Shown here: in pieces, positions 48,391 to 61,800 of the stretch
Layout: each line of letters starts with the position of its first letter
Numbering within the stretch: position 1 is the first letter of the stretch
Source of the DNA: Syngnathus acus
Taxonomy: Eukaryota > Chordata > Actinopteri > Syngnathiformes > Syngnathidae
Assembly: GCF_901709675.1 (NCBI RefSeq)
Contig: NC_051103.1
Span: 8,603,501 to 8,667,500, forward strand
Reading direction: 5' to 3'
DNA length: 64,000 nt
The notes under the pieces: generated by a model
Databases searched by the model: none
The model's input: the letters and a program-made list of their open reading frames with translations, nothing else
Told to the model about the DNA's origin: nothing
Program-made: the position numbers and the translations under genes

Positions 48391-48463
48391 ATCCATCCCT
48401 CCCTCCCTCCCTCCGTCCGTCCGTCCGTCCGTCCGTCCGTCCGTCCATCCATCCATCCATCCA
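48391..48463. repeat. Compound (CCCT)n(CCGT)n(CCAT)n array
   Basis: Three successive tetranucleotide blocks that share CC and T; the CCGT to CCAT transition is the same order as in the array at 33417. Confidence 0.9.
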
Positions 48464-48519
48464 TACGTCGATGTAGTTACTACATCAGTGTCGCTTTCCC
48501 TTTAAAAATGGTGAAGGCA

Positions 48520-48653
48520 TTAGCGATGACGTCACATGCCTCTGGCGAATCAAATGCATTAAGAGGCGGGGCTAAATTGTCGTAGACACGTGTACCGGGA
48601 AGTAGGAAGTAAATACAGTACAGGGGAGATCAAGTCAAATCGGAGGCCAGTAG
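48520..48653 (+). promoter_or_regulatory. Probable slc39a11 promoter and noncoding first exon
   Basis: A full cAMP-response-type element TGACGTCA lies at 48527-48534 and a GC box GAGGCGGGGC at 48563-48572. They are followed by a sequence ending CCAGTAG, then GTGAGAT, a strong splice donor at 48654. The first coding exon (start 49287) is preceded by possible acceptors CTTCCCAG (ending 49198), CTTCTCAG and GTCCAG (ending 49275). A short noncoding first exon spliced to the coding exon is therefore plausible. This is inference from motifs only. Confidence 0.45.
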
Positions 48654-49286
48654 GTGAGATATGGTCATATCATATTGTCATTTAAGACAAAAAAAAAAAA
48701 AAAAAAGCAGTCATGTAAATTTAAAGCTATTGCATGCGTTTCGGTATAAAGACCTACTAGGAAGAGTATGAGGAAGTCGAGTTGTGACCGTTGAAGCTAT
48801 GCAGTAATGCTGTATACAAGTTGACTTACGAGCCAGGAGCCATGTTGAAAAGGCAAGAAATACGTTACTGATTAAGCCATTTGCAAAGGACTGCAGTGTA
48901 AAAGCGTACGTGTTGTTTACTTTGCAAGAGTATGAATGAAATACCCTAACGTACTGTGCAAGCTACTGAAAGAAATGTGGAGATAGAATAGCCTTTGCAT
49001 ATTTGACACTTCTGCTGGTTGAGGTGCGTTTTCTGAGTCACACAAATGCAAATGGACAAAGAAATTCGAATCGAAGGCAAACGGGGTTGGTTCGACAGCC
49101 TTTAGTTGTGCTGTGTGCACAAACAGACAGGCAGACAGACAAGTAGGCCGAAGCTTTCCAAGTACGTCTGTTGATTTAAGGGGCTGACATCTTCCCAGGT
49201 TTGTTGTCTCTGTGCTTCTCAGTGCTGAAGTCTGCAAAGTTGCTTCAATTCATGACCTTTTTGTGTATGGGTCCAGGTGCGGCACA

Positions 49287-52200
49287 ATGATTGAAGGCTA
49301 CTCCCCTGTGGCCCAGGCGCTGATGGGGACTCTTTTGACCTGGGGTCTAACGGCTGCCGGGGCTGCCATGGTGTTTGTTTTCTCCGCTCGACAGGTTTGT
49401 TCAGTGGAAGGAAGCCCTTTCTGCGAATAAACTTGATTTCAATGCCACTCCTCTGCCTTGTACAGAAGCACATCTTGGATGGAAGTTTAGGATTTGCAGC
49501 AGGGGTGAGTGGCTTTCTTTTCTCTTCTCTTCTCTTCTCTTTAATATTGGTGGGAAAACGAAGCTTCAAATATGGCTTCATGAACCAGTTTTCCACTCTG
49601 TGTTTGAACTTCAGTGTCTGACTATAACAAAGTTGTATTTTTAGAGATGTGCAGGAATATCCTATTTGGAATAAATCAAAATGTAAAAAAAAGGATCATT
49701 CAAGTCATTAATATAAACCACTATATAATTACCACATAGTTGTTTAATGAAGTCAGAATGCAACTATGATTAGCATCCAAAGTAGAAGACCCAGGCTAAT
49801 ATTGGTGTGGTGCTCCCTTTCAAGCCCTTTGGTCCCATTTAACGGGAGCAGAGGAAATATTTGAAGCTTTGCGCTTCTTCTATTTTCTCTGCAGACGTAG
49901 TGAAACCAACGGGGACTTTTTCCGAGCTAAAGAGCAATCGTGCGGAGTCGGTCCCCATAACCGCAAGGACACCTCAGCAGATGTTGCATCTTTCATCGGG
50001 TTAGCTCAGTCATGCATTGGTGATAGGTCATTCATTGTTAGAGCGGTGATGGATGAAAAGGGGAAAATGACTTTTGAATTGCTTTGTATACAAAGAATAA
50101 TCATTCCAGGGCTTGCTTGCTCAGTCATCAAATGTGATCTCACTGCAGGGCTTGCTTACTCATGAAGTGCGAAATGAAGACAAGCAAGTGAATGTTGTCG
50201 AAAAGCTGTCTCCACACGTGTCTATTTCCCCCAAAATGTTTTGCCCCTCCCTCCAGAATTGTTGCTGTTTTTTTCCAACAAGTATCTGTTTTGTTCCTGT
50301 CAAGCGGCCACTGGTCGCTTGAGCTTCTTGAGGTTTCCCTCCGGAGATGATGTCATTTGCATCGAACCTCTTTAAAGAGTTTGTATTAACAGTGTTGTGG
50401 GGAATCTCAGATTGCAATTGCTTCCTCTGGATCTGATGTGCAGTAATTATCCTGATTTTTGAATATTGGCCCTGATTACCGGTAATTGAATGATAATGAC
50501 GTTCAGAGAGTAGCTCTTAGTCAAACCTTAATTAAAATAATGACCACTTTACTTCTGAGTACATCTTGTTCAATACACATCCATGTATGTCAGAAGAATA
50601 TGAAGTCTCATCACATTTGAAAGAGAGTTCAAACTTGAATGGCGTGATTTATTCAAAGTGACAAACTCAACTGTTGTGAATATTTTTTAGAAGGAACCAT
50701 TATTTCCCCCCCCCCCCCCATGGTCCCTTGCATTTTCTTCTTTTAGGATGTCACATGCATATTGAAATCACTTCAGTTTTGATTCCGTTGAGCTTCTAAC
50801 AGTCGCAAAGTATTGCATTCCCTGGCATCTCACACTTAAGCTAATAAATGTGTTTAATGAACCTACATTGCCCATGGTGGCATATCGGTTTATATCACTT
50901 CATGTTGCGTAAGAGAGAGCGAGAGAGACGTGTTCTGTCCCCCTGAACACGCTATGCAATTGGTAAGTGGGCTCTTTTATGTATGTGTTCGAGTTCAAGA
51001 GATGGATTTAGGAATTATACGATAATGAATTTCCACAATTTCTAGACATCAGATATCATTCGTACCTTTTTTTTTTCCCCCCCTTCTACTTCTTTCTTCA
51101 ACATATATAGTAGGGCGGACTGGATCGGAATCAAACGTGTTCTTACGGACTCCTCTGGGGATACGGGAAACATTTAGTCTCTGCGGTAGTTCAAGATAAG
51201 CAGGAAAGGAAAGCAAATTGTCTTCTGAGAGAACGTTTGACTGAATGAATTGCCACTTCCGAGTTGAGCAATATGTTGTCATTTGGTTGAATCCATCAAT
51301 TTAATTGCCACTTGTCATGGTCCGAGTGCTTCTCTGTCGACCGTTCATTTCGATTCGAACCAACTTGCTTATCGAGGAATGAAGTCCAACTTGTACAACT
51401 GAGTGAGCACGAATCAATCTTTGTTCTCCTGTTCAAGGTGGTGTTTGGGGAGCGTGCACATTGCAATCAATGCAGACTTCCAAAGATTGGCAATTAGAAT
51501 TCGATAATCGAGTCACTTTTGCCATTGACTCTTTGAGCTTTTGAAGAAAGATGGAACAGTTGAAGTGTGCCATTCTCCCGAGGTTAGAGGGCCCTGAGCG
51601 CAATGTAAATGATCTTGACAGAGAACTGAGGAAGGAAAAGGAACACCAAGCAGAAGATTGGATGAATAAATGAGTCCGTTGGTATTTGCGTTGACTCAAT
51701 CCGTCACGAGGTCAAGCGCAAGACTTTATTTGCTCAGGGAAAGGAATTGGTGGAGAGAGAAAAATGAACGTCTGGGCTGGGCCATTCAGAGCATCATGTC
51801 ATTTTGATTTGGGCTCCTCTTGATCTGAAAAACTCTTGTCAGGATCAGTATGTATCGTGAAAAAAGCATTTTTATGCAAAAACAACACCAAGCTATTAGG
51901 AAGAAATGACTGCGTTTAAGATGAAAGGTGCAAAGAGAACATCCAGCTTGAATGGTGCCGTTGTACGTTCCAGGTCAAGATGAAGTGCACTGACAACATT
52001 TTAGTTTGTATCCATCCATTGTTGTTGGAAATGATTGGCATCACATGCTACCGTGATCCGTACGTACACTTGGAGGAGAGAGAGAGAGACAGACAGACAG
52101 ACGCAGATGCAAGATGGATTGCGCAATGCTCAGTGCTGCGATTCACCATCCAAGCCCATCAGTGATTGGTGGCAAAAAAAACCCAACCCAAAACCTGAAT

Positions 52201-55200
52201 CCTTTTGACTTGACCTTTTTTGTCATTGCCCAGGTGATGTTGGCCGCTTCCTATTGGTCATTGCTGGCGCCGGCAATCGACATGGCCGAGGATTCTGGGA
52301 AGTACGGCTCATTTGCTTTTCTGCCCGTGGCCGTTGGCTTCACACTCGGGGCGGCTTTTGTTTACTTGGCTGATGTGGCCTTGCCCTTCTTGGTAAGAAT
52401 CTCATCTCCTCTCATAACTGATGCATGGACTGCGTTTAGCTTCAAATAAAAGTACAACTTGAACGGAAAGGTACATAAAACAAAACGAAAGCACTGCAAA
52501 TCGATTGATTATAAATGACGTTTATTATAAAAAAAAGACATCTTTTCATAAAAGTATCTACTTCCAAAAAATCTTTTGAGTGACTTGTTTACAAACCAGT
52601 ATTGTTTTTGAATTTCAGACTGTGACTTTTGCAGCTTATACACAAGACCGGGCTTCCCCAAAATAAAAAATGTGCATGTAGCGGAGAACAGCTGTTGCCT
52701 TGAGCTTCTCTGGTCACATTAGGACACAAGCAATGACACAAATTGTATATGAAGGAGTGTCTGACACGTCACTTGTCACGCACTTTTATGAAATATGACG
52801 CACACTCAAGTCCACACAGCACACGCAAACGCTTCACCAAAGGACACTGGCTGGCTGGCTGGCTGGCTGGCGGAGGGAGGGAGGGAGGGAGGAAAATCCC
52901 GTTGCTTATACATTGCAGAACCATTCTTGCCCTCCCTCGCTATGTATGCTTACTTCTCTTTCTTTCTTTGTTTGTTTTGACACGCACTTGCAGGTGTGCG
53001 TGCGGTACCACAAATGAGCTCGCTCGGCATCCCTCTGGTCGTTTGAAATCGGTTCCTCTGGTCCCAGAAAGTCTCATTAATAACCTTCAAATTCACCGGC
53101 GCCAGCCAGGCAGGCAAGCAGGCCGCACGTCGTTTTCCAATTTCCGTAATATGTTCCGTTCAATGTCATTGACACTGGCCATTGAATGGATCAAGACCCG
53201 TCGGTGCCATGCTGTTAGTTGAATTATGGAGTCTGCGTAGAAGGAAGGAAGGACGAGACGTCTCGCGCGCTACGTGGGAGCTGCTTATGCTTGAAGCAAA
53301 TTGCAGATGGAACTGAATGCTACTCTATTGTGTGGACTCCGAATGGATCTCATTGAATAGAAATGGGGGCTTTTCGTTGAGATTTGGTTGACTTGAGGTT
53401 GCTTGGAGTTGCTTCTTAGTAAATGCCTTTCTGCTGCCATAGACTCCTTGGAACTCTTCTTGACGGATGCTTTCTCCTCGTTACATCATGAGCCGCAGTC
53501 CTCTCGGTATTCTTCTTTTTCTCTTCCGTCTGCCCTTTCTTGATCTGGTTCCATGGCGACTGTAAGGGCAATGTTGAGCTGCGCTAATAGCAAGCATGAA
53601 ATCATTGGGGGGGGACGGGCAAATGGTGTTTGGACAGCTGCCGGTGGCCTCTTTTTTTAACGCTTCCTCCACAAACACCAAAGACGGATGAAAAGGAGAA
53701 AAAGATCGATCGTCCATAAGCTTAGGAGTTGGGGGTGAAAAGGTGAGGGCGTGATGGATGGATGGATGGATGGATGGATTGGTTGATGACTTCCGCTTAG
53801 CTGCACTTTGTCGTACCTCCCTCTTCCTTGTCCATCTCCTGCCGTACAGAAAATTCAAATTATTTTCATGCATCGCTGTCCTTTGTATTTCACCCTACAA
53901 GAACTTTGCTCACCAAATGGAGCATGATGTCATTTGGCCAACTGCACAGAATGACCAATGAGCGAGCAGTGGTTGCTGCGTCTGAGTTGTTTTATTCCAG
54001 AGTGAGCAAATTCAAGATTTGGCCATGGTTACTCAGGCTCAAAGTTGACGCTGTGTAACAAAAGGAAGTTTTGTGCAATCTTTGCACATGATTGATGTCA
54101 CGCTTGCAGTCCAATTAACAGCTGGAGCAGCAAATTAATACAATCGATGCTCGGGACTTCCTGTCCCACAGCATGAATGCTTCGATTTAAAGACACACTT
54201 TCGTCACGCTACTTAAGCCAGCAGAGCAGAGCAGAGCAGAGCAGAGCAGAGCAGAGCAGAACAGAGCAGAACAGAGCAGAGCTTCCAGGTAGTGGCAGTC
54301 CGTCTGGTATAAGCCTCCCTATGATTCATGCAGCCGGCAGTCTTTCTCCACCTCATTTATTCACAACATGGACACAGAGCTCACGCTCCATATTGAATAT
54401 CGCTTTACAAAAGACAGCATGTGTGCGCTCGCTGTGTTTTTCCCTATCGCACTGGCTGTCTGTCGTCTGCCTTTGTTGAATAATCATTGTTGTCTGAAAT
54501 GTCAACGTGCAAACTCGGTGGCCTTCAGAGACACAATGGAAATTCTGCAGGGATTCTGCATGTGTCTTTTAGTCACGCCACATGGGTGTCAAACTCATTT
54601 TTGAGACGAGTCCAAACTGTTCAAATATTTGAAAATGAGGCGTAAAGATTGCTAGCGATATCTGTCGTTTTTCAAAGTGACATTTTAGTATTGACACATG
54701 AACTCAATGCAGAATTTGTCTTTGCGGGCCACATCAAATGATGCGGTGGGCCGTGTGTTTGACACCCAGCGGGTAACATTCATATTTCCGAGCCCCCAAA
54801 AAAAGGCTTTTCAAAACCTGCGTTATCATTTCAAAAGTATCCTTTTTAACCTGGATGGAAATGTATTCACAATTGCTTTCCACTTTTCAGCCAGACGCTT
54901 GCATAGCTTAGCGGAGTCAAAGCCCTGAGCACAGCTTTGATGGCTCCATATTGAGATGAAAGTTGTCCTTGCGGCTCTTTTTTTTCCCCTCACGGGGTAC
55001 TTAGCCTTTGCCCCTATCATTGGCACAAGACTGTTTTGAGAAGCGACTGGTGCATGGAAATCACCTTTTCATGGCTGTTGGAGCCAAAGACGCCATCATT
55101 ATTTGGACTTTAGTGGGGTGAGAATATACTACATCTATTTCAAATCAATTTTTGGTAATAATCACCTGACATTGCGTAACAAATAGAAAGCAGAAAAAGA

Positions 55201-55786
55201 CTCTTAATGTTTTGCGCGTCCTACATTGACATCAATGCTGTTGACTGCTCATTTCTGTACGGTTCAATATTCTTCTTCGTCTGACTGACGGACACGAGCG
55301 GAGGAAATCAAGTGAGTGCTTTGACAAAACGCGATCAGGTCAGGCAGGGCATCTGTCAGTGTCAACACGCCTCCCATCTTCCCCTGGCAATAGAAACATC
55401 GCTTGACTTTTTATGGGGGCTTGAAGGAACGTCTCATAACGCAACGCACGTTCATCTAGTGAGCGTCTCCACCTTGTAATTAACAGAGGTGGCTAATTGC
55501 TTTTTTTTTTTAAAGAAAAAAAAGGGCAAAATAGCTGATGCTTTATAGTGAATCATTTATTCCAGATGGTATCTCACTCATTAACCTCGCCCGCCTTTGT
55601 GCGTTTGCCTCAATTCATTTGCACGTGCTTATTTCAGCCTCACGTGTTTGTCCTTAAACTTTTCCTTCAAAAACATGCTCAAGCTTTGTAATGATTCTTT
55701 TTTGTCATATTTTACGATGGGCCACTTTTCAGGATCCTGCTCCATCCTAATTATCCCCAATATTGATGTCAACGGGACTTCCGCCC

Positions 55787-55833
<47 letters not shown>

Positions 55834-58800
55834 ATGCGGTGTGCTCGGCCGCGCATTCCAAATTCATCTGTGTCCATTTAAAAGCTCATTAATTAGGAGA
55901 GTGGCATGTTTGAATACCTGGCAGGGAGGGCGCCATTTGCATTAGCATTTGCCATGGCCACGCCACGCGGACTGGTGCTGTCATCTATGATGAGGCCATC
56001 TTAAATGATTGATGACAAAAATGACACATGGGCTCTTCAATCAAAAGTACAGAAAAGAGAAACAGATGACAAGTTGAAATGTTTCATTTGCAATCTTTGA
56101 ATTGCCTCTTTTCTATTGTATTGTAACTTTGAACCCAGGGAAAGAAGAAAGGCAGTTGAGTTGCATTCATGTGTCATCATAAGCTTTTGCAAGGCCATGA
56201 ACTGTTTTTAACGATTGAGTCACTCTTAGTCGTTTACCAAGAGGACCGACCGACCGACCGACCGCGTAACTAATCATTTGCTAAAGGAAACAGCGTGTTC
56301 CTCTTCCTTCCATTGGATTGCTGTTTTCAGAAAATTTGGAGATGAGATGAAATGTTGCTTTTATAATGTATGAGGCTGTTTTGTCCTTCATGTACACTTT
56401 GATCCCCCTCCACAGGGTGTGTCTGCCGACCCCAACATGGCCTTGGCTCTTGCGTCGGAATCCAAGATTGGAAAAGAGAAGGAGGAGGTTTCTCCATTTT
56501 CCGAATCTCAAGCCGCCATCAAGTTAGGTAGAGCTGGACTTCTTACAGGCAAGCCCACCCACCCTTCCTTCATATAGCCACCATCTTCCAAAAAAAAAAA
56601 GCCTCATCTTCACGAGCATGCTTCTGTGATGGCTTCTTTCCTTTCATCTCGTCGTAACTTTTGAAATCTTTGTCCCATGCTGATTGTGTGTCCTAACATC
56701 CGCTACATGTTCTGAATTGCGTACAGACTGGGTGGGCTGTTTGAAAGCTGGACTTGAAGTCCTCCCTCCATCCCTCCCTCACTGAGTTGCCACCCGCGCT
56801 GCAAAATCAAGCCAAGCGGCAGGCCAGCCAAGCCAGCGCTGCGCTGCGCTGCGCTGCGCTGCGCTGCGCTGATGATTCCCTTTGCCGTAAACACAATTGG
56901 GATGGCGGTAGACAGACGAGGTGTTTTCTAGCTCAGCGGCGATGTCGTCTTATATGCTGACAGCCACAAGAAGAAGGGCTCATTAGACACACACCTTCAG
57001 GGCTCACATTGTCAACAACCATCCATTTGGTTCGCACACTTGGGGAAGGAAGCCAGTCATCGCGAGAGGATACCATTTTAATCAGTTCTTGCACTTCCCA
57101 GAATGAGCTTAGTTCTGCTGCTGGAAAGATGAGAACAATGCACGAGTGAATTTTGTTTGAGTTAAAAATAACATGTACGATGCATCATCAATTCGAGTGG
57201 TTTTCAAACGATCATTTCATAAATTCACATATTCATGCCCGAAGCAAAACACTGCCTCCTCTATATGTGTTATGTTCTATACGCTTTGGTTTATGAAGGG
57301 CTCCATTTTTTTTTTCCTCTCTCTCGCGCTCTCTCTCTCTCGTTCTCTCTCTCGCTCTTGCTCTTCCATTGCTTTCAAATCCTCCTAAACTTGTACTCAT
57401 CCATTTCTTCTGCTCAAGCGCTTCTTTGTTGCGTTTGAATTCTGGCGAGATGGTTGCTGGTGGGTGCCGCCTCATTTCACCACTTCTGACCTTGGCTGTA
57501 TTTTTAACCTCGTAGTATTCTCGTCTTAACTCTGCTTTTTTTCCCCAGCCATCACAGAAGAATAACCAAATACGCGGTCATTTTCTTATCCAATGTGTGC
57601 TATATGAATGTGGATGGTTTGGATTGCCTTTTTATGACTTTTCCTCTTTCACTGGAGTGACCCTCCGAGTAATAACGCTTTTACGATGCCAACCGTTTGC
57701 CCCTGAAATGTGTTATTTCCTGTGGGGAAAATAGGAGTTTACAACTTCCCAAGTGGTGCTGCTGCACCATCCAATGACATGCCATGGCAAAATATGCGTT
57801 ACTTGCTTCTGCATATGAAAAGGGTTACTATAGAACAAGACAGTGCAGCATATGAATAACCCTAATTCTTCTTCTTTTTTTCTTTCTTTCCTTTCCCCGT
57901 TTTGTACATTGACTGTATCTCACTGCTTCGTTGCCTGGCAACATTGGTGGAAAAGCACACGGAGGGAGTATAGGTGATTTAGTGGCACCATTAGCTCTCC
58001 TCTAATACTTGTCTGTCTGTCTGTCTGTCACCAAAGCAGCTGATGTGTCATTTTGCTCGGCATTATTGGGAGAGTTCAACAATTCACTTGAGGTGAAGGG
58101 TTAGGGTGAAAGAAATGAGCCTTCAGTTCCAGCCTGGACTGGAGCAAGCTTTACCCAGCTGAGTGAGGTTCACATCCTTGCTTCAATTTGCGTCCGAGCG
58201 ACGGATGACTTTGCGCCTTTGCTCTCGGACAGTTGATCAGAAAGTCAGCTCAGCGTTGGCTCATCTCCCGATCCTTTTGTCTCCTTCCCGTATTTATCAC
58301 CGTAGCGTTACTGGGGTTTGTTTCATTAGTTTCCCCCCTATATCTTATTTCTTCAGCTCACAGAGGCGTTTTAGACAGTTCGCATCGCTGTGAGAACGTT
58401 TTTTTTTTTTTTTTTTTGGGGAACACCACAGTCCCATGGTGAACAATACAAGGTCCACCTTCACTGGGACGAGACGTTGACTCACTCTTAAGGCATCCAT
58501 CCTCCTAGTTTCACATGCCCTGTGCTCCACGTTCTTCTGGATGAATCGGGGGAAGAAAGAGAAGGAAAGCAATTGATCGCAGAAAGTCAAACTACTTGCT
58601 CGTCCAATTTGGATTGATTCGGTTGGTTTTGACATGATACAAATTCCCCCTCTTTTGACACGAGTCATGCTGGGTGACAATCGAAAAGGTCATCAAGTAG
58701 ATTTGAGTTGCTAAAATGTGATTATTTGTGCCACAAGCGTTGAAAGAAGTAGCCTTGATTGATGAATTGGATGGCAATGTTTTCACCCATGCTGAGATTA

Positions 58801-61800
58801 TTTCTCACTGAAAAGAAAATGGAGGCTTATTTTGCTCCGTTGCGATTAGATCCATTGATCGTATTGAACCCAACAAGAGCTGGATTGGTAATTGCGTCCA
58901 CAAGAAGGTGTGCGACTTCCAAGATGAAGTCTTTGGCAGGCCAGATTGCGAAGAGCAAACGCACGTCCATCCAAAAGAGATTGGATACAAAGTGCTCGCC
59001 ACTATTTGCTTCATCGAATGGGTTTTATTCTCGAGGGGGCGGCAGACTGATTCCCACAAACGCTTGTCGTTTGTCTGGCAGCGTGACTCAAGCAAACATT
59101 TTAAGTGAAGTGTTTGAGTCAAAGCAAGGGACGCATGTCTGTGCATTTACTTTCATTGTCAAGGCTCTTTTCTCGGGAGCAAATGAGATGGCACTCTAGC
59201 CAATACAGTCAGGCTTTTGAAGGATTGATACGATATGATTTGATTTGTTGTCCGGCTGGCCTTCTTTCCGTGCCCTGCCGTGCCGTGCCGTGCCGTGCCG
59301 TGTCCCACCTCTCTCGCATGGATCACCATCATTTGGAACTTTGAGCTGCAAGTTGAGCTTGTTGTTGGCCACACCTTGGAAGCAACTGAGTGAGAATGGA
59401 TCAGCCAGCGCTGTTTATTATCGTGCATTATGGATGTTGAGAAAATGGAACTACAAATCTTTCAGGCACACACAGTATAAGAGTAGCAGCAGCAGCGCCC
59501 GCCTCACATGGGAGGGAGGGAGGGAGGGAGGACGGACATTGATTCCAACAAAATGAGCTTGCATGCAGATACTTTGACGGTAGCAGAATGGATACCGGAA
59601 ACTGAACAAGTCTCTTGTTAATTTTACGTCAAGACTTCAAAAAGCATCTTGTATCGTTTAAAGCTAGCTCTTGTCTAAACTTCTTGTAGCTACTGGAGCG
59701 ATTGTCAACCGGTGGTCCGCGGCCCTCTAGTGGTCCGTGGCGGTATTGCAGGTGGTCCGCGAAATGGAAAATAATGTCAACGTTTTTAAAAATAAAATGG
59801 ATTTAGAATTTCGACTTGATATCTTTTCCAGCTAATTTTGTAAATAATGACAGATAGCCTGTATAGGTCGATCCCCCTTGGATCCCAAATGAAATCATAT
59901 TCCACCAAAGCAGTGGACTTGCTTCTTGGTTATAATGGTGCTCCGTTGGGTTGGCCAAAACCCCTGATTATGAGCGCATTAAGACTTTTCTTTATTTCAT
60001 ATTTTATTTCATAATCTATGTCACCTATTTGGATCATTGTGATATTCCAATCAGAGCCCGCTATATGTTTTTGTTTCCCGAAACAGAGGAGGGCCTTCAA
60101 CTCCCCCGGAAAAGAGTATCTCATTGGGGTAACTCAAATGATGAAGAAAGTGAAAACATACATGTGGAAGTGAGGAGCCATTCAGGAAGCAGCTGGAGAC
60201 GCATCCTTCTCCTCATCCTCGCCATCACCATCCACAACATTCCAGGTGGGAAGATGTGATTTCTGTCCATTTACACTGCTTCTTATGTGATTGGCTCTGC
60301 AGTTATGCTATTCATCTGACTGCTATTGCCTTCACTAAAGCGGAAGTCTCTTAAAACTGCACCCCCCAAAAAAGTCCGCTGAAAATATGATTAGAATGCA
60401 CTCAAGTTCACTTTCTAGTGTATGACAAAGAATGTCCAGCCATGTGAGGGCAAAATGAAGCAAAAGCCAGACTCTAAAGCTTCTTCATGTAGAGTGAAAC
60501 TTAGTGTGGAAGTGCAAATGGAGTTTCCAGGGCCCTGTGGCATTTCGGAGCCATCCAGAGAATCGAGCGCAAGGGAAGAGCAGAGCGCCACGCACGCACA
60601 CACATCAAGGTGCTTCATGATGTCAGCCTGGACGGACAGCGGGGAATGGCTCGTCGTTATTCGAAGTAATGACGGGACTTAGATGATGATGATGAAGAGG
60701 TCCCTTGTGAAATTTGGATCCTGTTGGATGCTTCCATTTGTCGCCCTTGACAAATTTCATGTGCCTGCCTTCATTTAAGATGCTATTTGTTCAGTAACTT
60801 GCTAGTTGCTCCATTTTGCTCGGTCGGTGGTCCCATTCCTCGTCAATGTCCAATCCCCTAAATAGATTATCGACCGCTTCCAGCCGGCTGCCGCCACGTG
60901 TCATCGGTAACCGCAGGAACATGTCGGCAAGAACAAAAGGGGGCGTTATATGTCAGGAAGACTGTCGAGTCTGCCGTGCCTGCACTTGCCCGAAGCAGCC
61001 TCGATGCTACATGTGACATCTATCTTATATGATGACTTGAGTCACTGAAAATCACTCCAAGCAAGTCCGTGTCAAAGTGTTCCAGTCGGTGTTTAGTGCC
61101 TCCCACTCCAAGCGAAGTCAAAAGGCAAGGCATGCCACGCCACGGCGCTGACATTTGAGCTCGCATTGCTTCCGTGAACTGAAAAGGTAAAAAGGCTCCT
61201 TGGCATTAGTGCTCCTCATGCAGCACATTTGATATTGTCTGAAGCTGGTGACTTAACAGCCTGCGGGTGACACCGCTACAGCGACTCAAATGAACACGTG
61301 TTATCCTTCTAATTAGGCATATGTTTGCGTCATGAATGCCAACGGGGGAATTGCTCTATCAAAATCGTTTAGCTCCAAAGCATGGATTGAGCCATCGGTG
61401 TCAAACGCAAGGCCCGGCCGGCCGGCCGGGGGCCCGCCACATGGTTTTATGTGGCCCGCAAAGACAAATTGTGCGTGGACAATCCTACATGTTTTCCAAG
61501 TTTCCCTGGTTCAACACACCTGATTCAATGATCAGGCTCCTGCAGAACGTGAGGATGAACTGATCATTTGAATCAGGTGTGTTGAACCAGGGAAACTTGG
61601 AAAACATGTAGGAATGCGCCCCCCCCCCCCCCCCCCCCCCCGAGGACTGGACTTTAAGACCCCTGATATAAGGCATTGACAGTCATAATGGCCCTCCAAA
61701 GGAAACTATGACTACAATGCGACCCGCAACAAAAATGAGTTTGACACCCCTGGATGAAGCCATCCATGAACATGGCTTGAATAATTCCTAGCTCATTTGC

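Larger units (their letters stand above)
45823..48480. other. Gene-free stretch between receptor and slc39a11
   Basis: No coding exon recognised. Contents are a C-rich CCCT array (46018-46058), a TTCC array (46699-46738), a common fish interspersed-repeat fragment (about 48018-48120), a long TA array and a compound tetranucleotide array. Confidence 0.55.
49505..56415. other. slc39a11 introns 2 and 3, noncoding content
   Basis: Apart from exon 3 (52234-52392) this stretch has no recognised exon. It contains TTCTC, GGCT and GGGA short arrays, a GCAGA array (54222-54280), an old hAT-like fragment (54581-54768) and a CA/TA array at 55790-55832. Low-complexity frames here do not represent genes. 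Confidence 0.6.

Noticed and set aside
58807-58840. Possible extra slc39a11 exon matching the human loop ENGEAY region
   Set aside because: The similarity (AAAATGGAGGCTTAT) is short, the frame does not fit and there is no proper acceptor; exons 4 and 5 join in phase without it.
59580-59612. Another candidate for a missing slc39a11 exon (AATGGATACCGGAAACTG)
   Set aside because: Preceded by CAG but lacks a pyrimidine tract and a good donor, and the reconstructed protein already has the expected length.
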